Assembly: GCF_036625195.1 (NCBI RefSeq)
Contig: NZ_JAZKUG010000001.1
Coordinates: 1,736,001 to 1,800,000, forward strand
DNA: 64,000 bases
Source of the DNA: Accumulibacter sp.
GTDB taxonomy: Bacteria; Pseudomonadota; Gammaproteobacteria; Burkholderiales; Rhodocyclaceae
Reading direction: 5' to 3'
Shown here: positions 26,550 through 36,006 of the stretch, piece by piece
Layout: each line of letters opens with the position of its first letter
Numbering within the stretch: position 1 is the stretch's first letter
Notes under the pieces: model-generated
The model's input: the letters and a program-made list of their open reading frames with translations, nothing else
What the model was told of the DNA's origin: nothing
The model's database searches: none
Made by a program: the position numbers and the translations under genes

Positions 26550-27383
26550 TTATGCGGCGGCTCGGATGGCGGACGCGAGTGCCGCGAAGTAGGTGGCGTC
26601 TGGCGTCCTGTCACCCAGAGCGCGATGAGGCCGTCGCTCGTTGTAGAAGCGTACATAGGTGCCCAGGTTGGCTTTCGCATCGGCGACGCTGTCATAGGCC
26701 TTGAGATACACTTCCTCGTACTTGAGCGTCTTCCACAGGCGCTCGACAAACACGTTGTCCCGCCAGGACCCCTTGCCGTCCATGCTGATCCGGATGCCGT
26801 GCGCCTTGAGCATCCCGGTGAATTCGCCGCTGGTGAACTGGCAACCCTGATCGGTGTTGAAGATCTCCGGGCAGCCGTGCCGGTGGATGGCTTCCCGGAT
26901 GGCGTCCAGACAGAAGTCGGTCGTCAGGGTGTTGGACAGTCGCCAGGCGAGCACCCGCCGCGAGTACCAGTCGATCACGGCGAACAGGTAGAGGAAGCCC
27001 CGGCGCATCGGAATGTAGGTGATGTCCGCCGCCCACACCTGGTTGGGCCGCTCGACGGCAAGATCGCGCAGGAGATACGGACGGATTTCGTCGCCGCGCC
27101 GCCGACGAGAGGTGTTGGGCTTCCGATACAAGGCCTCGATGCCCATGCGCGCCATCAGTGTGCCGATGTGTCGGCGGCCGGCCTGGAAGCCCTCGGGGCG
27201 CAGCAGATCGCGCAACATGCGGGCGCCGGCGAAGGGGTGCTCCAGATGCAACTCGTCGATCCGGCGCATCAGCGCCAGATCCTCCGCCGAGACCTCGCGC
27301 GGCGTGTCGTACGCGCTCGAACGGGCCACCCCGAGGAGGGAGCACTGATGCGCGACAGGGAGCTTGTGCTTGCGGTCAATCAT
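26550..27383 (-). CDS. IS3-family transposase OrfB (DDE)
   Basis: 277 residues. It has an HTH_21-type N-terminus (LHLEHPFAGARMLRDLLRPE) and an rve core with Asp in VWAADITYIPMR, Asp in IFNTDQGCQFTS and Glu in NVFVERLWKTLKYEEVYLKA, so the triad is complete, ending YFAALASAIRAAA. The ATG overlaps the orfA stop (ATGA); in this arrangement OrfB may be made by re-initiation or by frameshift to an OrfAB fusion. Confidence 0.9.
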   Translation of the reverse strand: MIDRKHKLPVAHQCSLLGVARSSAYDTPREVSAEDLALMRRIDELHLEHPFAGARMLRDLLRPEGFQAGRRHIGTLMARMGIEALYRKPNTSRRRRGDEIRPYLLRDLAVERPNQVWAADITYIPMRRGFLYLFAVIDWYSRRVLAWRLSNTLTTDFCLDAIREAIHRHGCPEIFNTDQGCQFTSGEFTGMLKAHGIRISMDGKGSWRDNVFVERLWKTLKYEEVYLKAYDSVADAKANLGTYVRFYNERRPHRALGDRTPDATYFAALASAIRAAA

Positions 27384-27685
27384 CTTCTTGCGCTCAGCAA
27401 GCCCGCCTTGGTGAGCGCATGTTCTAAAAAATCCTTCTCCAGCGTCAGCTGTCCGATCTTGGCGTGCAGTTTCGTCAAGTCCGGATCGCTGCTCGCAGGA
27501 ACGCTGGTATCCCCAAAAACCTGGACCGCACGCTCCGTCAGCTGCCGCTTCCAGTCCGTGATCTGGTTCGGGTGAATGTCGTACTGCTGCGCCAGTTCGG
27601 TCAGCGTCTTGTCGCTCTTCAGCGCCGCCAGCGCCACCTGCGCCTTGAATGCCGGCGTGTGGTTCCGCCTCGTCCTTCTCGTCAT
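27380..27685 (-). CDS. IS3-family transposase OrfA (DNA-binding)
   Basis: 101 residues from ATG 27685 (MTRRTRRNHTPAFKAQVALA). HTH_Tnp_1 domain (TLTELAQQYDIHPNQITDWK) and a C-terminal leucine-zipper-like coil (KLHAKIGQLTLEKDFLEHAL). Recognises the terminal repeats. An upstream in-frame ATG (27793) would begin outside the element and is rejected. Confidence 0.9.
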   Translation of the reverse strand: MTRRTRRNHTPAFKAQVALAALKSDKTLTELAQQYDIHPNQITDWKRQLTERAVQVFGDTSVPASSDPDLTKLHAKIGQLTLEKDFLEHALTKAGLLSARR

Positions 27686-27778
27686 GCTCTCGCTCCTGTT
27701 GGGGCTGCTTCCGCAGCCGTTCAATGGGGCAAGGCTACCACTTATCCTGCTGTCCGAAATTCCGGGGCCACCTCTAAA

Positions 27779-27813
27779 CGAAAAACCCCGCAAAGCAGGC
27801 GTTGAGCGGGGTT
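27779..27813 (-). terminator. Rho-independent terminator-like hairpin
   Basis: Stem aaccccgc (27784-27791) / gcggggtt (27806-27813) with a 14-base loop; on the minus strand it is followed by five or more T. No recognisable gene lies immediately upstream of it on that strand (27,814-28,002), so it may belong to a gene cut away when the integrase-bearing island arrived. Confidence 0.65.
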
Positions 27814-28002
27814 GTCGTGTTGGCGGCCGGTGTCTTGGCGGAGACGAAGTCCGCCTGATTAGACTCCAGAAGAATCCCGAAGCGTCCTTAAAACCGCCTA
27901 TCCATCAACACCTTGAACAATACTAGCATCTAAGATGGTCCTATACAATCCCGTCAAATCCGGCTATAGTTTGATAGTCATTTTGATAGTGGAACGGATG
28001 GC

Positions 28003-29259
28003 ATGGCACGCCAACAGCAACGACTTTCTGCACTGCAAGTCAGCAAGCTCACCAAGCCTGGGCTCTATGGCGACGGCGGCGGCTTGACGCTCCAGATCAC
28101 CTCCACGGGCGCGAAGTCGTGGCTGTTTCGTTACATGGTGGCCGGTAAGCCGTACGGCATGGGGTTGGGGCCGACGCATACCGTGAGTCTGGCTGAGGCG
28201 CGGCAGAAGGCGCTGGACGCACGGAAGCTGCTTGTCGACGGCATCAATCCTTTGGCGGCCAAGAAGCAGAACCAAATCGCCGCCGCGCTGGCCGCTGCCA
28301 AGATGATGACTTTCGATCAGTGTGCCGAGGCGTACATCCTGGCGCACAAGGCGGGCTGGAAAAACGTCAAGCATGGCGAACAGTGGACCAACACACTCAG
28401 TACCTACGCCAGTCCGGTGTTCGGCCATTTACCTGTGGCAGAGATCGACACCGGCCTGGTCGTGAAATGTCTTGCGCCGATATGGGAGAGCAAGACCGAA
28501 ACCGCGAGTCGCGTGCGCGGTCGTATCGAATCCGTGCTGGGCTGGGCCACCACCAGCGGCTACCGTACCGGCGAGAACCCTGCCCGTTGGAAAGGCCACC
28601 TTGAAAACTTGCTGGCGACGATCAGCAAGACCAGCAGGACGAAACACCATCCATCACTACCGTGGCCGCGCATCGGCGCGTTCATGGCTGCCCTGCACAT
28701 GCGTGAGGGTGTATCGGCTCGGGCAGTAGAGTTCACCATCCTGACTGCGTGCCGGTCGGGCGAGGTGCGCGGCGCCCGATGGGCTGAGTTCGATATGGCT
28801 GGCAAGGTCTGGAGAATCCCGGCCGAACGGATGAAGGCCACGCGTGAGCACGAGGTTCCATTGAGCGATGCGGCACTGGCCCTGCTGGAATCCATGCCGA
28901 AGGACGGTGAGATTGTGTTCGCCGGCACGAAAGGCCAGCCATTGTCGGATATGTCCCTGACCGCAGTGATCCGCCGCATGAACGGCGACGACAAGCCCGT
29001 CTGGGCGGATGCCAACGGCGAGGGAATCACGGTTCACGGATTCCGCAGCAGCTTCCGTATGTGGGCGGCTGAGACGACCAACTACCCGCGCGAGGTCGCC
29101 GAGCACGCGCTGGCGCACCAGCTGCCGGATGCCGTCGAGCGTGCGTATCAAAGAGGTTCGCAGTTTACCAAGCGTGCTGCTCTGATGGCGGATTGGGCCG
29201 CGTTCTGCACGGCCGTGATGTCCGGCGCGGTGATCAAGCCGATTCGTGGCGCGGCGTAA
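28003..29259 (+). CDS. CP4/P4-type tyrosine integrase
   Basis: 418 residues. The N-terminal DUF4102 arm domain (SKLTKPGLYGDGGGLTLQIT, ARQKALDARKLLVDGINPLA) is followed by a SAM-like core-binding domain and a catalytic domain with Arg in ACRSGEVRGARW (about 250), HGFRSSFRMW (His and Arg about 345) and Tyr in AVERAYQRG (about 381). Such integrases mobilise genomic islands, usually at tRNA genes. None is visible beside it, and no att repeat could be recognised. It is divergent from what lies to its left and reads toward the defense island, with its tail converging on the last genes of that island. Confidence 0.92.
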   Translation: MARQQQRLSALQVSKLTKPGLYGDGGGLTLQITSTGAKSWLFRYMVAGKPYGMGLGPTHTVSLAEARQKALDARKLLVDGINPLAAKKQNQIAAALAAAKMMTFDQCAEAYILAHKAGWKNVKHGEQWTNTLSTYASPVFGHLPVAEIDTGLVVKCLAPIWESKTETASRVRGRIESVLGWATTSGYRTGENPARWKGHLENLLATISKTSRTKHHPSLPWPRIGAFMAALHMREGVSARAVEFTILTACRSGEVRGARWAEFDMAGKVWRIPAERMKATREHEVPLSDAALALLESMPKDGEIVFAGTKGQPLSDMSLTAVIRRMNGDDKPVWADANGEGITVHGFRSSFRMWAAETTNYPREVAEHALAHQLPDAVERAYQRGSQFTKRAALMADWAAFCTAVMSGAVIKPIRGAA

Positions 29260-29377
29260 TCGACAGAGAGTTGGTGCCGGTGATACTCCCGACGGTGCCG
29301 ACAAGCAGTTCGCCACGACGAGAGTAGTCGTACCCCCGTGACTGACGACGCGTATCGCGCTGACCGTTCGCCGCACA

Positions 29378-29728
29378 CTACCTTGGAATCGTCTTGCGAT
29401 GATTTGCAATCGCGAATCCTTCCTGGGGCGGTTTGAACGCATCCTCGTCACTGGGCCAATGGGTCATGCTGCTCTGAAATGCGCATGGCCCCTCGACATC
29501 CAGTCCAAGCACGAGCACGCGTTCATTTTTCCCGCCTCGCATTCGGCACCGTTCACACCCGTGGTTCATTTTGGCTGGCGTTCTCCCCCTGCTGTCGCCG
29601 TACTGCCGATTCTTGACCAGCGCTAGATGCGCATGAACATCCAAGCCTGCCGACTGGACAAGTGCAGAGAATGTATCCAGCTCTTGGTTCCACGGTAGGC
29701 TGAGCACTGAAACTCGATGTCTTCGCAC
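29378..29728 (-). CDS. Unrecognised small protein downstream of DruE
   Basis: A 116-codon frame beginning 17 bp after the druE stop on the same strand. It reads as plausible protein (VLSLPWNQELDTFSALVQSA, then a CERCRMRGGKNERVLVLGL segment with a CxxC pair), but I recognise no family and codon choice is not decisive. It could be a third gene of the Druantia unit, a remnant of another gene, or chance. An N-terminal LPWNQ... pattern and a late acidic stretch are all that can be described. Confidence 0.4.
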   Translation of the reverse strand: MRRHRVSVLSLPWNQELDTFSALVQSAGLDVHAHLALVKNRQYGDSRGRTPAKMNHGCERCRMRGGKNERVLVLGLDVEGPCAFQSSMTHWPSDEDAFKPPQEGFAIANHRKTIPR

Positions 29729-29745
29729 CTCAGTTCACGGCGGAG

Positions 29746-32700
29746 CTAGCGAAGCTTCACAAAGAATTCAGTAGGTAACGCACCTCCTTCAACAGGAACG
29801 CGCATCTCCACTACCTCTCTGATCTGTTCGTTTACTGGTCTGGTGAAATCGAATGCCACCGGGCACTGCCTTGAACCCGACAACGCAGGCACACGCCAGT
29901 AGCTGACTCCCTGGTCCAGCCGCACCGTCAGCGTCTTGCCATCTGAAAACCTCACTTCCAGTACGCGGCCATGTTGTACCGAGAACTTGTTTGGCACCAG
30001 GACTGTCGTGCGGATCCCCAGGTACTCGAACGCCCCTCTTGCCACGGCGTCGCGGACACTCAGGTCAGGCCAATCGGCGAAGACGCGGTTGAACACGCGG
30101 CTCTCACCACCGCTGCGAACGGTGGTTGTCGTTATCGTAAGCTCCGGGTTGTCCCAGCGCGCCTGTCCCACGATCGCCTTGAGACGGCTGACGAGATCCA
30201 CCAGCAGCGCAATTGACAGCGGCGTAAAGAGATAGCGGTCACTGTACGTTATCGCGACCACATCCGCGCCGGAGTTCTGGACTTGCTGCAAGGTTCCATG
30301 GTGTTCGTCGGCAATGACCTGCCACAGCCTTTTTCCGAATCCCTGGAGCGGACCATCCACCTGATGATGCAGGACAATCTCGCGGTCGCCAGCAGCAAGT
30401 ACCTGCGGCCTGATCTCGGCTGATTCCAGCCTGTTGCTCACTGTGCCGGTTCCGCTCGTGAGGGTGCCAATGACCAACGGTGCCCGCGAGGCTCCCCATT
30501 CCTCATTCGGTACGATCGACTCGCCGTCTGTGCTGGCCCATGCAACGCCAGACAAGCCGTGGCTGACCTCGGCGAGGACGCTGACACCAGAGGCGCGCGG
30601 CAGCGCGGTCGCCAAGCCGATGGTGATTCCCGGATGATCGGCCAGACTCGACAATGCAAACCGGTTGGCTTCGGAAAGCCTCTCAAGCAAGGACTTCTCG
30701 ATCACGATTTCGACCGGACGTGAAAGTGCCGCGAGGCGGTAGGCGACCAGCCTGAGTGAGGAAGCCGCAAGATCGATTCTGTCCGACGAGCCGCCCGTAA
30801 ACAGGCGTGTTTGCAGCGCATCTGGATGGCTGCTTTCCCGCAACACCGCCGCCACCATTCCCGAGATCTCGACCCTTGAGCTGTCTCCGAAGTAGCGAAG
30901 CGATTCCGGAATCCTCAGCATGTCCAGCCAGTCGCTCGAAATGACAGTCAGTGCTGCAAATCGGTCGAGCACCCCGGCCTCGAATCGCTGATCGAAATCG
31001 AGAATGCAATGTGGGCAACTGCTGTCGCACCCTTTCGGGCAATCCAGACGCTTGGCTGCTTCCCTGAACATGTCGTTGACCAGACGTTCGGCGCTCGACG
31101 CATAGCCTGCAGCATACCGGTCGAAGACGAAAACGGACTGGCAGCGCTGGTTGTCCGCGGCGCGGGTTTCCTGAACATCGCATCCCAACTCGCCCGCCTG
31201 AACGCCAAGCAATGCAGCAAGCGCGTCACGTAACGCGACGGCAATGGTCAGTGCGATGCCGCGATGGGTGATCCACTGGCCATTTAGATCGCGAAGTTGA
31301 ATCTCCAGAACATCTGTGCGCACCTGATGGCCGAGCGCGATTCCAGTCTTGATCTGGTATCGATTGGTGCTGCCGCTGCACACCCTGTCGGCCGCTCGGC
31401 TGCGCAGCTTCTTGTGCGTTGAGCCGGGCGAAAGAACGTCTGGCGGATTCCCATTCGCAAGCATCGGTTCGGCACGTCCGCAACTCAGACACAGAGCGTA
31501 GCCTTTGCCATGAAGACCGGCCGAATGGTGATACACACGTCCGTCGGTAGTCACGCGAAACCGCCCCAAGGCCGGATTCGGCAGGGGGGACCAATCTCCT
31601 CTCGCGCTGATCCATGGGCGCTCGACCGGGACAAACTGCTGTCTCGTCACGTCGTTGTGCGGCTCTTCATAGAAGTCGACCGAAAACCCGGCTGGTTCGA
31701 GAAACTGCTGGATGTCTTTGGCTTCCACGCCAGCACCGCAAGCGTCGCAGGTCGAAGCGAGCTTCAGCGACATCGTCGTGCCACTCGCGCCGCAGCTTCG
31801 GCAACGCCAAGCGAACTTGATCGCCTGGGTTTCCCTGGCGCCCTCCTGATCTGCCGGGATATGCCAGTTCAGGGTGATTCCCGCCGATCGATACACCAGT
31901 CCGTCCATCACCAGCTCGGCACCGGGGGCGTATTCACGCAGCGCGGTCACCAAGTCTCGGCTGGCGAGATCCCGTTTCTGAAAGCGATTGTCGTCGCGAC
32001 CGCGTGTGGCAGGCTGGTCCGGAGGTGGTAAACGCCTCGCAGCACTGACTGTCGTGTTGTCAAAGCTGGCGATGGAGGTCGGGAATCCATAGCCTGGAAG
32101 GAAGCCCTGGGTCGCCAGCTCGCGCAGCAGATACTCGTCGGCCAACCGCTTCTTCTGGAAACCGATGGCCTTCGCAGCCGGATCGGTTGTGGCCCCTGGT
32201 CCCAAGCCGGATTCCTGCTCGATGAGCGCCTGCCACTCAGCCTGCCATTCATCGAAGGCCGCTTCCATGTCGACACCCGCCTGTCGAACGAGCCGCGCAG
32301 TCTCCTGACCCTCGAAAAGAGTGTGGCGGACCAGTCGCCGCAAACCGTCATCCACGTGCGCCTGGGCCGTCGGCAGGTAGGCCTCGCACCAACGCACGAA
32401 TCGTTTCGATGGCGCATCTTCGCGATCATCGAAGAACCAGCCGCAGTTCAGACGTGTCATGTCCTGAGGATTGGCTTGCAGCAGGTCGGCCAGAAAACGA
32501 GCGAGGATCATCGCATTGACGTGGCGCTGCACGATCACTGCACTGTTCAGTGATACCACCGGCGGCGGCAGCTTGGCATCGAACGCCCAGCGTGTGTTCA
32601 GGAACACATTCTGATCATGCGGATTGGATTTGCACAAGGTAACGGCCGTTGATCTTGTCTCCCGGCGCCGACCCGCCCTGCCTGCACGCTGCAAGTAGTT

Positions 32701-35700
32701 GGCTGGGTGAGGTGGCACATTGTTCATGGCCACCAGCTGGACGCCACCGATGTCGATGCCCATTTCCATCGTGGTCGAACAGGAGAGCAGATTGATCGAT
32801 CCCTCCTTGAAGCGTCTCTCGTATTTGTCCAGGAGTTCAGAAGCCTGCTGTGCGGAGTGCTCGGCAGCTGCAAAATAGGGCGCAGATTCAATGACTCGAT
32901 CGTTGACGTTTGCCCAAAGACCGTCTTCGCGGAGGCTGGTGAGCAGCACTTGCTGTGCGAGCCAGTCGCGCGCTCGCCGGAGACGGAGCCCAACATCGGT
33001 TTCTCCACCGAAGGGTAGGTCGTAGACCGGGATCTCCCTGCGCTCACAGACCGCGATCTCCTCACGCATGATTCGCGGAAGGTACGGCGTGACGCCGCGT
33101 ACGGTGGTATCAAGAAATCGCCGCGTCACCGGACAAACCCAGGCGTGGGCTACTGGCGAGAATGCCAGGTCCTGCAATCGCAGGATGTATCCACTGGCAG
33201 TCAAGGACAGCATCGTCCTGACCTGTTCCCATGCGGCGATCAGCAGGCTGTCGACGGCATCCTGCCCCGGGTCGGTGTTTACGTCGACCTTCAGCAGATA
33301 GGCGAGGAGACGGACCAGCGCGCTCCGGTCTCTTGAGCGTCTGGCAGATGGCCATCGGCGCTGGCCACGAGCAACCTCATCCTGATTGGGAGGAACAATC
33401 CAGTTGCGCGGAAAACGTATGCCGATCCAGTTGCGCCAAAGATCAGGGATATCGAGACTGCCACCACCGCGAACGAAATGGTCCACGGCCACCTTCAGGA
33501 AATCCTTCCACTCCGGCAAGGTGAAACCCCGGCTGGTCCAATCCACGGGCGCCGTGTTGATCTGATCGAGCCGCGGATAGCGTGCCGCGATCATCCCCAT
33601 CGTTTCGAGGTTATTCTGCCGTTTTGGTCTTCGGCCCAGCTCCCGGACCAAGAGCATCCCCGCGAGATTCGACGCGCCCTCGTGGCCGCCAAAAACCCCC
33701 GGGGAGTACCCTTTGTACGTCTGGAGAATCCACCGAAACTCCTGCCCTTCTTGGGCAATTGCTGCCTGCAATTGCTGAAATGACATCGGCGCGGGCTGCG
33801 TTGCGTCCTGAAGCCTCATACGGGCTTCGTTCAACCGCTGCACAATCGATCCTCTCGCCATCTCGGGCAGTCCCGGCGTAGCAAGAATTTCTTCATACAG
33901 TCGAATCTGATTCTCAGCTTCTGCCAGTTCAGGGGTGGATGCCTCGGTCATCGCCTTGAGCACGTGGTGATAGATCAGCCCGCGCGCCTTTGTTCGCTCC
34001 GCGTCCTGCTGCAACTTGGCGGCCAGTCTCGCCGTGCCCTGCCGGCTGTCGCTGAACGTCAGTAGGCGGCGTCCTCGATAGGGTTGGTCGGCTGGCCTGG
34101 CGCCGTCTGGCGCATACTCCAGTAAGGTCGGCAACAGGCCACCCAGCAGGAAAGGGGCACCGATTCGGGCCTTGCGGAAGAGGTGAGCAGTGCGAGCAGG
34201 TGTCGCGCCGCACGCCGGGCAGCCCAGACCATCCCCGCTGTCCTCGCAGACTATCAGGGCAATCGCGTCGGGATCGCTCGAGTCGACAATCTGCTGGGTC
34301 TGGCGGTTGATGTGCATTTCGCCCGCATGCGGTAGCTTGCAGTTGGTGATCAGGATCGCATGGCCACTTTCTACGGGTCGATCATCGTCGGTATCCAGCG
34401 TTTCGGAGTCGTCGTCGATTTCCAGCTCGAATTCATCGACGGCGGATTCACTTGACGCCTGTACCACCGCCCCTTTCCTCTCTTCGGACAGGAGATAGGC
34501 TGCCCCGCATTCGTCACAGGACGCGAACTCGAACGCGGGGGCGCCGCAGGTACAGTGATTTCGCGGTTCCAGGAAGACTTTCCCGAACGTCCAGGCGGGG
34601 TCGTCGAGTTTTGATCCGCGCTTGTCAGGGCATCGCGAGTCGGCGCAGCACCACAGGCCGGTCAAAGTCTGATGAAACACGTGCGCCCGCAGTGGCAGGA
34701 AGGGTGTTCCGCCGGTATCCACCGCACTCGTCAGCAGGTCAAGCCAGCTCAAGGATTCCTCCTGCTGCGCAAGAGAATGGGCCGGCGCAGGACCGAAGAT
34801 CACTGAGCATGCTTCCGATAGCTTCGCGACCGGTGCCGCCTTGCGGTCGACGAAAAGCTCGCGCAGCTTCCGTGCGATGGGGTGCCCTGACAGAGCGCGA
34901 TAGCGATTCGGCGTTTCATCCTTCCCCGAATCGATCGCGCGCAATTCAGCAACGGACAAACGGCAGGAATCGCTCGCCGAAGGTAGCATGGGTATTTGCC
35001 GAGCCCCCGATACCAGATGAACGCGCGCGATATCGACACCTGCGACCTGCGCCAGAAACTCCCTGAGGCGCTCCCCGGCGGGCCCGTCCGGATCGCCCAT
35101 CGTTGCCGACGTTGCCACGAAGCGAAGGTTCTCCGGCTTGACAGCAAACGCGTGAACGACGCGTCGAATCAGCAGTGCCAGTTCAGCGGCCTGCGAGCCC
35201 ACATAGGTATGCGCTTCGTCGAGGACGATCCACTCCAGCTTGCCGCTGGACTTTTCGAGAATCGGCGCATCCTGGGCTCTGACCAGCATGTACTCCAGCA
35301 TCGTCGCGTTGGTCACCAGGATCGGCGGCGGTGCTGCACGCAAGCTCCGACGGTCCTTCACCTCGCTGTCGGCCGGTGCGATCGCGTGCGCCGGCAAGGT
35401 TTCCGGGGTCAGCCCGTTGTAGAGGCAGAAGCGGATCTTGTTGCCGAATCCATGTGTCCAAGCGCGAAGACGATCGCGCTGGCTGTTGATCAGCGCATTC
35501 AGCGGATAGAGAAACAGCGCGCGAACCCCGACAAGCTGGCCACCCAACTCCAACTGCTCGCGCGCCAGTCGATCCAGAATCGGTACCATGAAGCACTCGG
35601 TCTTGCCTGATCCGGTGCCGCTGGTCACGATGAGCGACCTGGCGGGTTGCTGCGCCAGAATCTGCCACGCATGCAACTGGTGGGCGTAGGGTGCCCGCTC

Positions 35701-36006
35701 CTTGGCAAAGCGATATTCGTCGGCCAACTCGGGTGGCGGCGAATCCATCGCGTTTACCAGCGATGGTGTGAGCAGGTTGCCCGCCAGATCGCGCATCCGA
35801 CTGCCACTCGGCGCCCAGCCAAATACCGCTTCGAAGCTGGGATCCGCGAGAAAACTTCCGGTATCGCCGAACGGACGCGCAAAGACCTCCATCAGGTGCC
35901 GACGCAAGGGCGCGTTGGCGAATCCCAGCCAGCCAACCGTTCCAAGACTCGCGCGACTAGCGAGGGCCGCGAGGAGCTCTCCGAAATACTCTTCTTCCAT
36001 CATCAT
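29746..36006 (-). CDS. druE: DruE-type giant helicase with DUF1998 (Druantia)
   Basis: 2086 residues. The N-terminal superfamily 2 helicase has Walker A VTSGTGSGKTECF (about 128-139), DEAH in WIVLDEAHTYVG (263-266), FVATSATMGDP (motif III) and, near residue 1100, STTMEMGIDIGGVQLVAMNN with the YLQRAGRAGRR motif VI. The C-terminal third has zinc-type cysteines (CRSCGASGT...CDACGAG) and a DUF1998-like part with CPKGCDSSCPHCILDFD. Length and order are those of DruE. Paired with DruH upstream it gives the two-gene type III Druantia, an anti-phage system of unknown mechanism. The start overlaps the druH end by about 50 bp; ATGs at 36006, 36003 and 36000 are all possible. Confidence 0.82.
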   Translation of the reverse strand: MMMEEEYFGELLAALASRASLGTVGWLGFANAPLRRHLMEVFARPFGDTGSFLADPSFEAVFGWAPSGSRMRDLAGNLLTPSLVNAMDSPPPELADEYRFAKERAPYAHQLHAWQILAQQPARSLIVTSGTGSGKTECFMVPILDRLAREQLELGGQLVGVRALFLYPLNALINSQRDRLRAWTHGFGNKIRFCLYNGLTPETLPAHAIAPADSEVKDRRSLRAAPPPILVTNATMLEYMLVRAQDAPILEKSSGKLEWIVLDEAHTYVGSQAAELALLIRRVVHAFAVKPENLRFVATSATMGDPDGPAGERLREFLAQVAGVDIARVHLVSGARQIPMLPSASDSCRLSVAELRAIDSGKDETPNRYRALSGHPIARKLRELFVDRKAAPVAKLSEACSVIFGPAPAHSLAQQEESLSWLDLLTSAVDTGGTPFLPLRAHVFHQTLTGLWCCADSRCPDKRGSKLDDPAWTFGKVFLEPRNHCTCGAPAFEFASCDECGAAYLLSEERKGAVVQASSESAVDEFELEIDDDSETLDTDDDRPVESGHAILITNCKLPHAGEMHINRQTQQIVDSSDPDAIALIVCEDSGDGLGCPACGATPARTAHLFRKARIGAPFLLGGLLPTLLEYAPDGARPADQPYRGRRLLTFSDSRQGTARLAAKLQQDAERTKARGLIYHHVLKAMTEASTPELAEAENQIRLYEEILATPGLPEMARGSIVQRLNEARMRLQDATQPAPMSFQQLQAAIAQEGQEFRWILQTYKGYSPGVFGGHEGASNLAGMLLVRELGRRPKRQNNLETMGMIAARYPRLDQINTAPVDWTSRGFTLPEWKDFLKVAVDHFVRGGGSLDIPDLWRNWIGIRFPRNWIVPPNQDEVARGQRRWPSARRSRDRSALVRLLAYLLKVDVNTDPGQDAVDSLLIAAWEQVRTMLSLTASGYILRLQDLAFSPVAHAWVCPVTRRFLDTTVRGVTPYLPRIMREEIAVCERREIPVYDLPFGGETDVGLRLRRARDWLAQQVLLTSLREDGLWANVNDRVIESAPYFAAAEHSAQQASELLDKYERRFKEGSINLLSCSTTMEMGIDIGGVQLVAMNNVPPHPANYLQRAGRAGRRRETRSTAVTLCKSNPHDQNVFLNTRWAFDAKLPPPVVSLNSAVIVQRHVNAMILARFLADLLQANPQDMTRLNCGWFFDDREDAPSKRFVRWCEAYLPTAQAHVDDGLRRLVRHTLFEGQETARLVRQAGVDMEAAFDEWQAEWQALIEQESGLGPGATTDPAAKAIGFQKKRLADEYLLRELATQGFLPGYGFPTSIASFDNTTVSAARRLPPPDQPATRGRDDNRFQKRDLASRDLVTALREYAPGAELVMDGLVYRSAGITLNWHIPADQEGARETQAIKFAWRCRSCGASGTTMSLKLASTCDACGAGVEAKDIQQFLEPAGFSVDFYEEPHNDVTRQQFVPVERPWISARGDWSPLPNPALGRFRVTTDGRVYHHSAGLHGKGYALCLSCGRAEPMLANGNPPDVLSPGSTHKKLRSRAADRVCSGSTNRYQIKTGIALGHQVRTDVLEIQLRDLNGQWITHRGIALTIAVALRDALAALLGVQAGELGCDVQETRAADNQRCQSVFVFDRYAAGYASSAERLVNDMFREAAKRLDCPKGCDSSCPHCILDFDQRFEAGVLDRFAALTVISSDWLDMLRIPESLRYFGDSSRVEISGMVAAVLRESSHPDALQTRLFTGGSSDRIDLAASSLRLVAYRLAALSRPVEIVIEKSLLERLSEANRFALSSLADHPGITIGLATALPRASGVSVLAEVSHGLSGVAWASTDGESIVPNEEWGASRAPLVIGTLTSGTGTVSNRLESAEIRPQVLAAGDREIVLHHQVDGPLQGFGKRLWQVIADEHHGTLQQVQNSGADVVAITYSDRYLFTPLSIALLVDLVSRLKAIVGQARWDNPELTITTTTVRSGGESRVFNRVFADWPDLSVRDAVARGAFEYLGIRTTVLVPNKFSVQHGRVLEVRFSDGKTLTVRLDQGVSYWRVPALSGSRQCPVAFDFTRPVNEQIREVVEMRVPVEGGALPTEFFVKLR

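Larger units (their letters stand above)
26396..27775 (-). mobile_element. Second IS3-family insertion sequence, apparently intact
   Basis: Holds coupled orfA and orfB on the minus strand. The likely ends are an imperfect inverted repeat: CTGGAATTTTGTCCGAA near 26402-26418 and, read from the other strand, CCCCGGAATTTCGGACAG near 27753-27770. I could not fix the target duplication, so the ends are estimates to within about 15 bp. Confidence 0.75.

Noticed and set aside
28003..28003. tRNA gene as integrase attachment site near 27,814-28,002
   Set aside because: No cloverleaf, no TTCGA/TTCAA arm and no CCA end could be found in this stretch.
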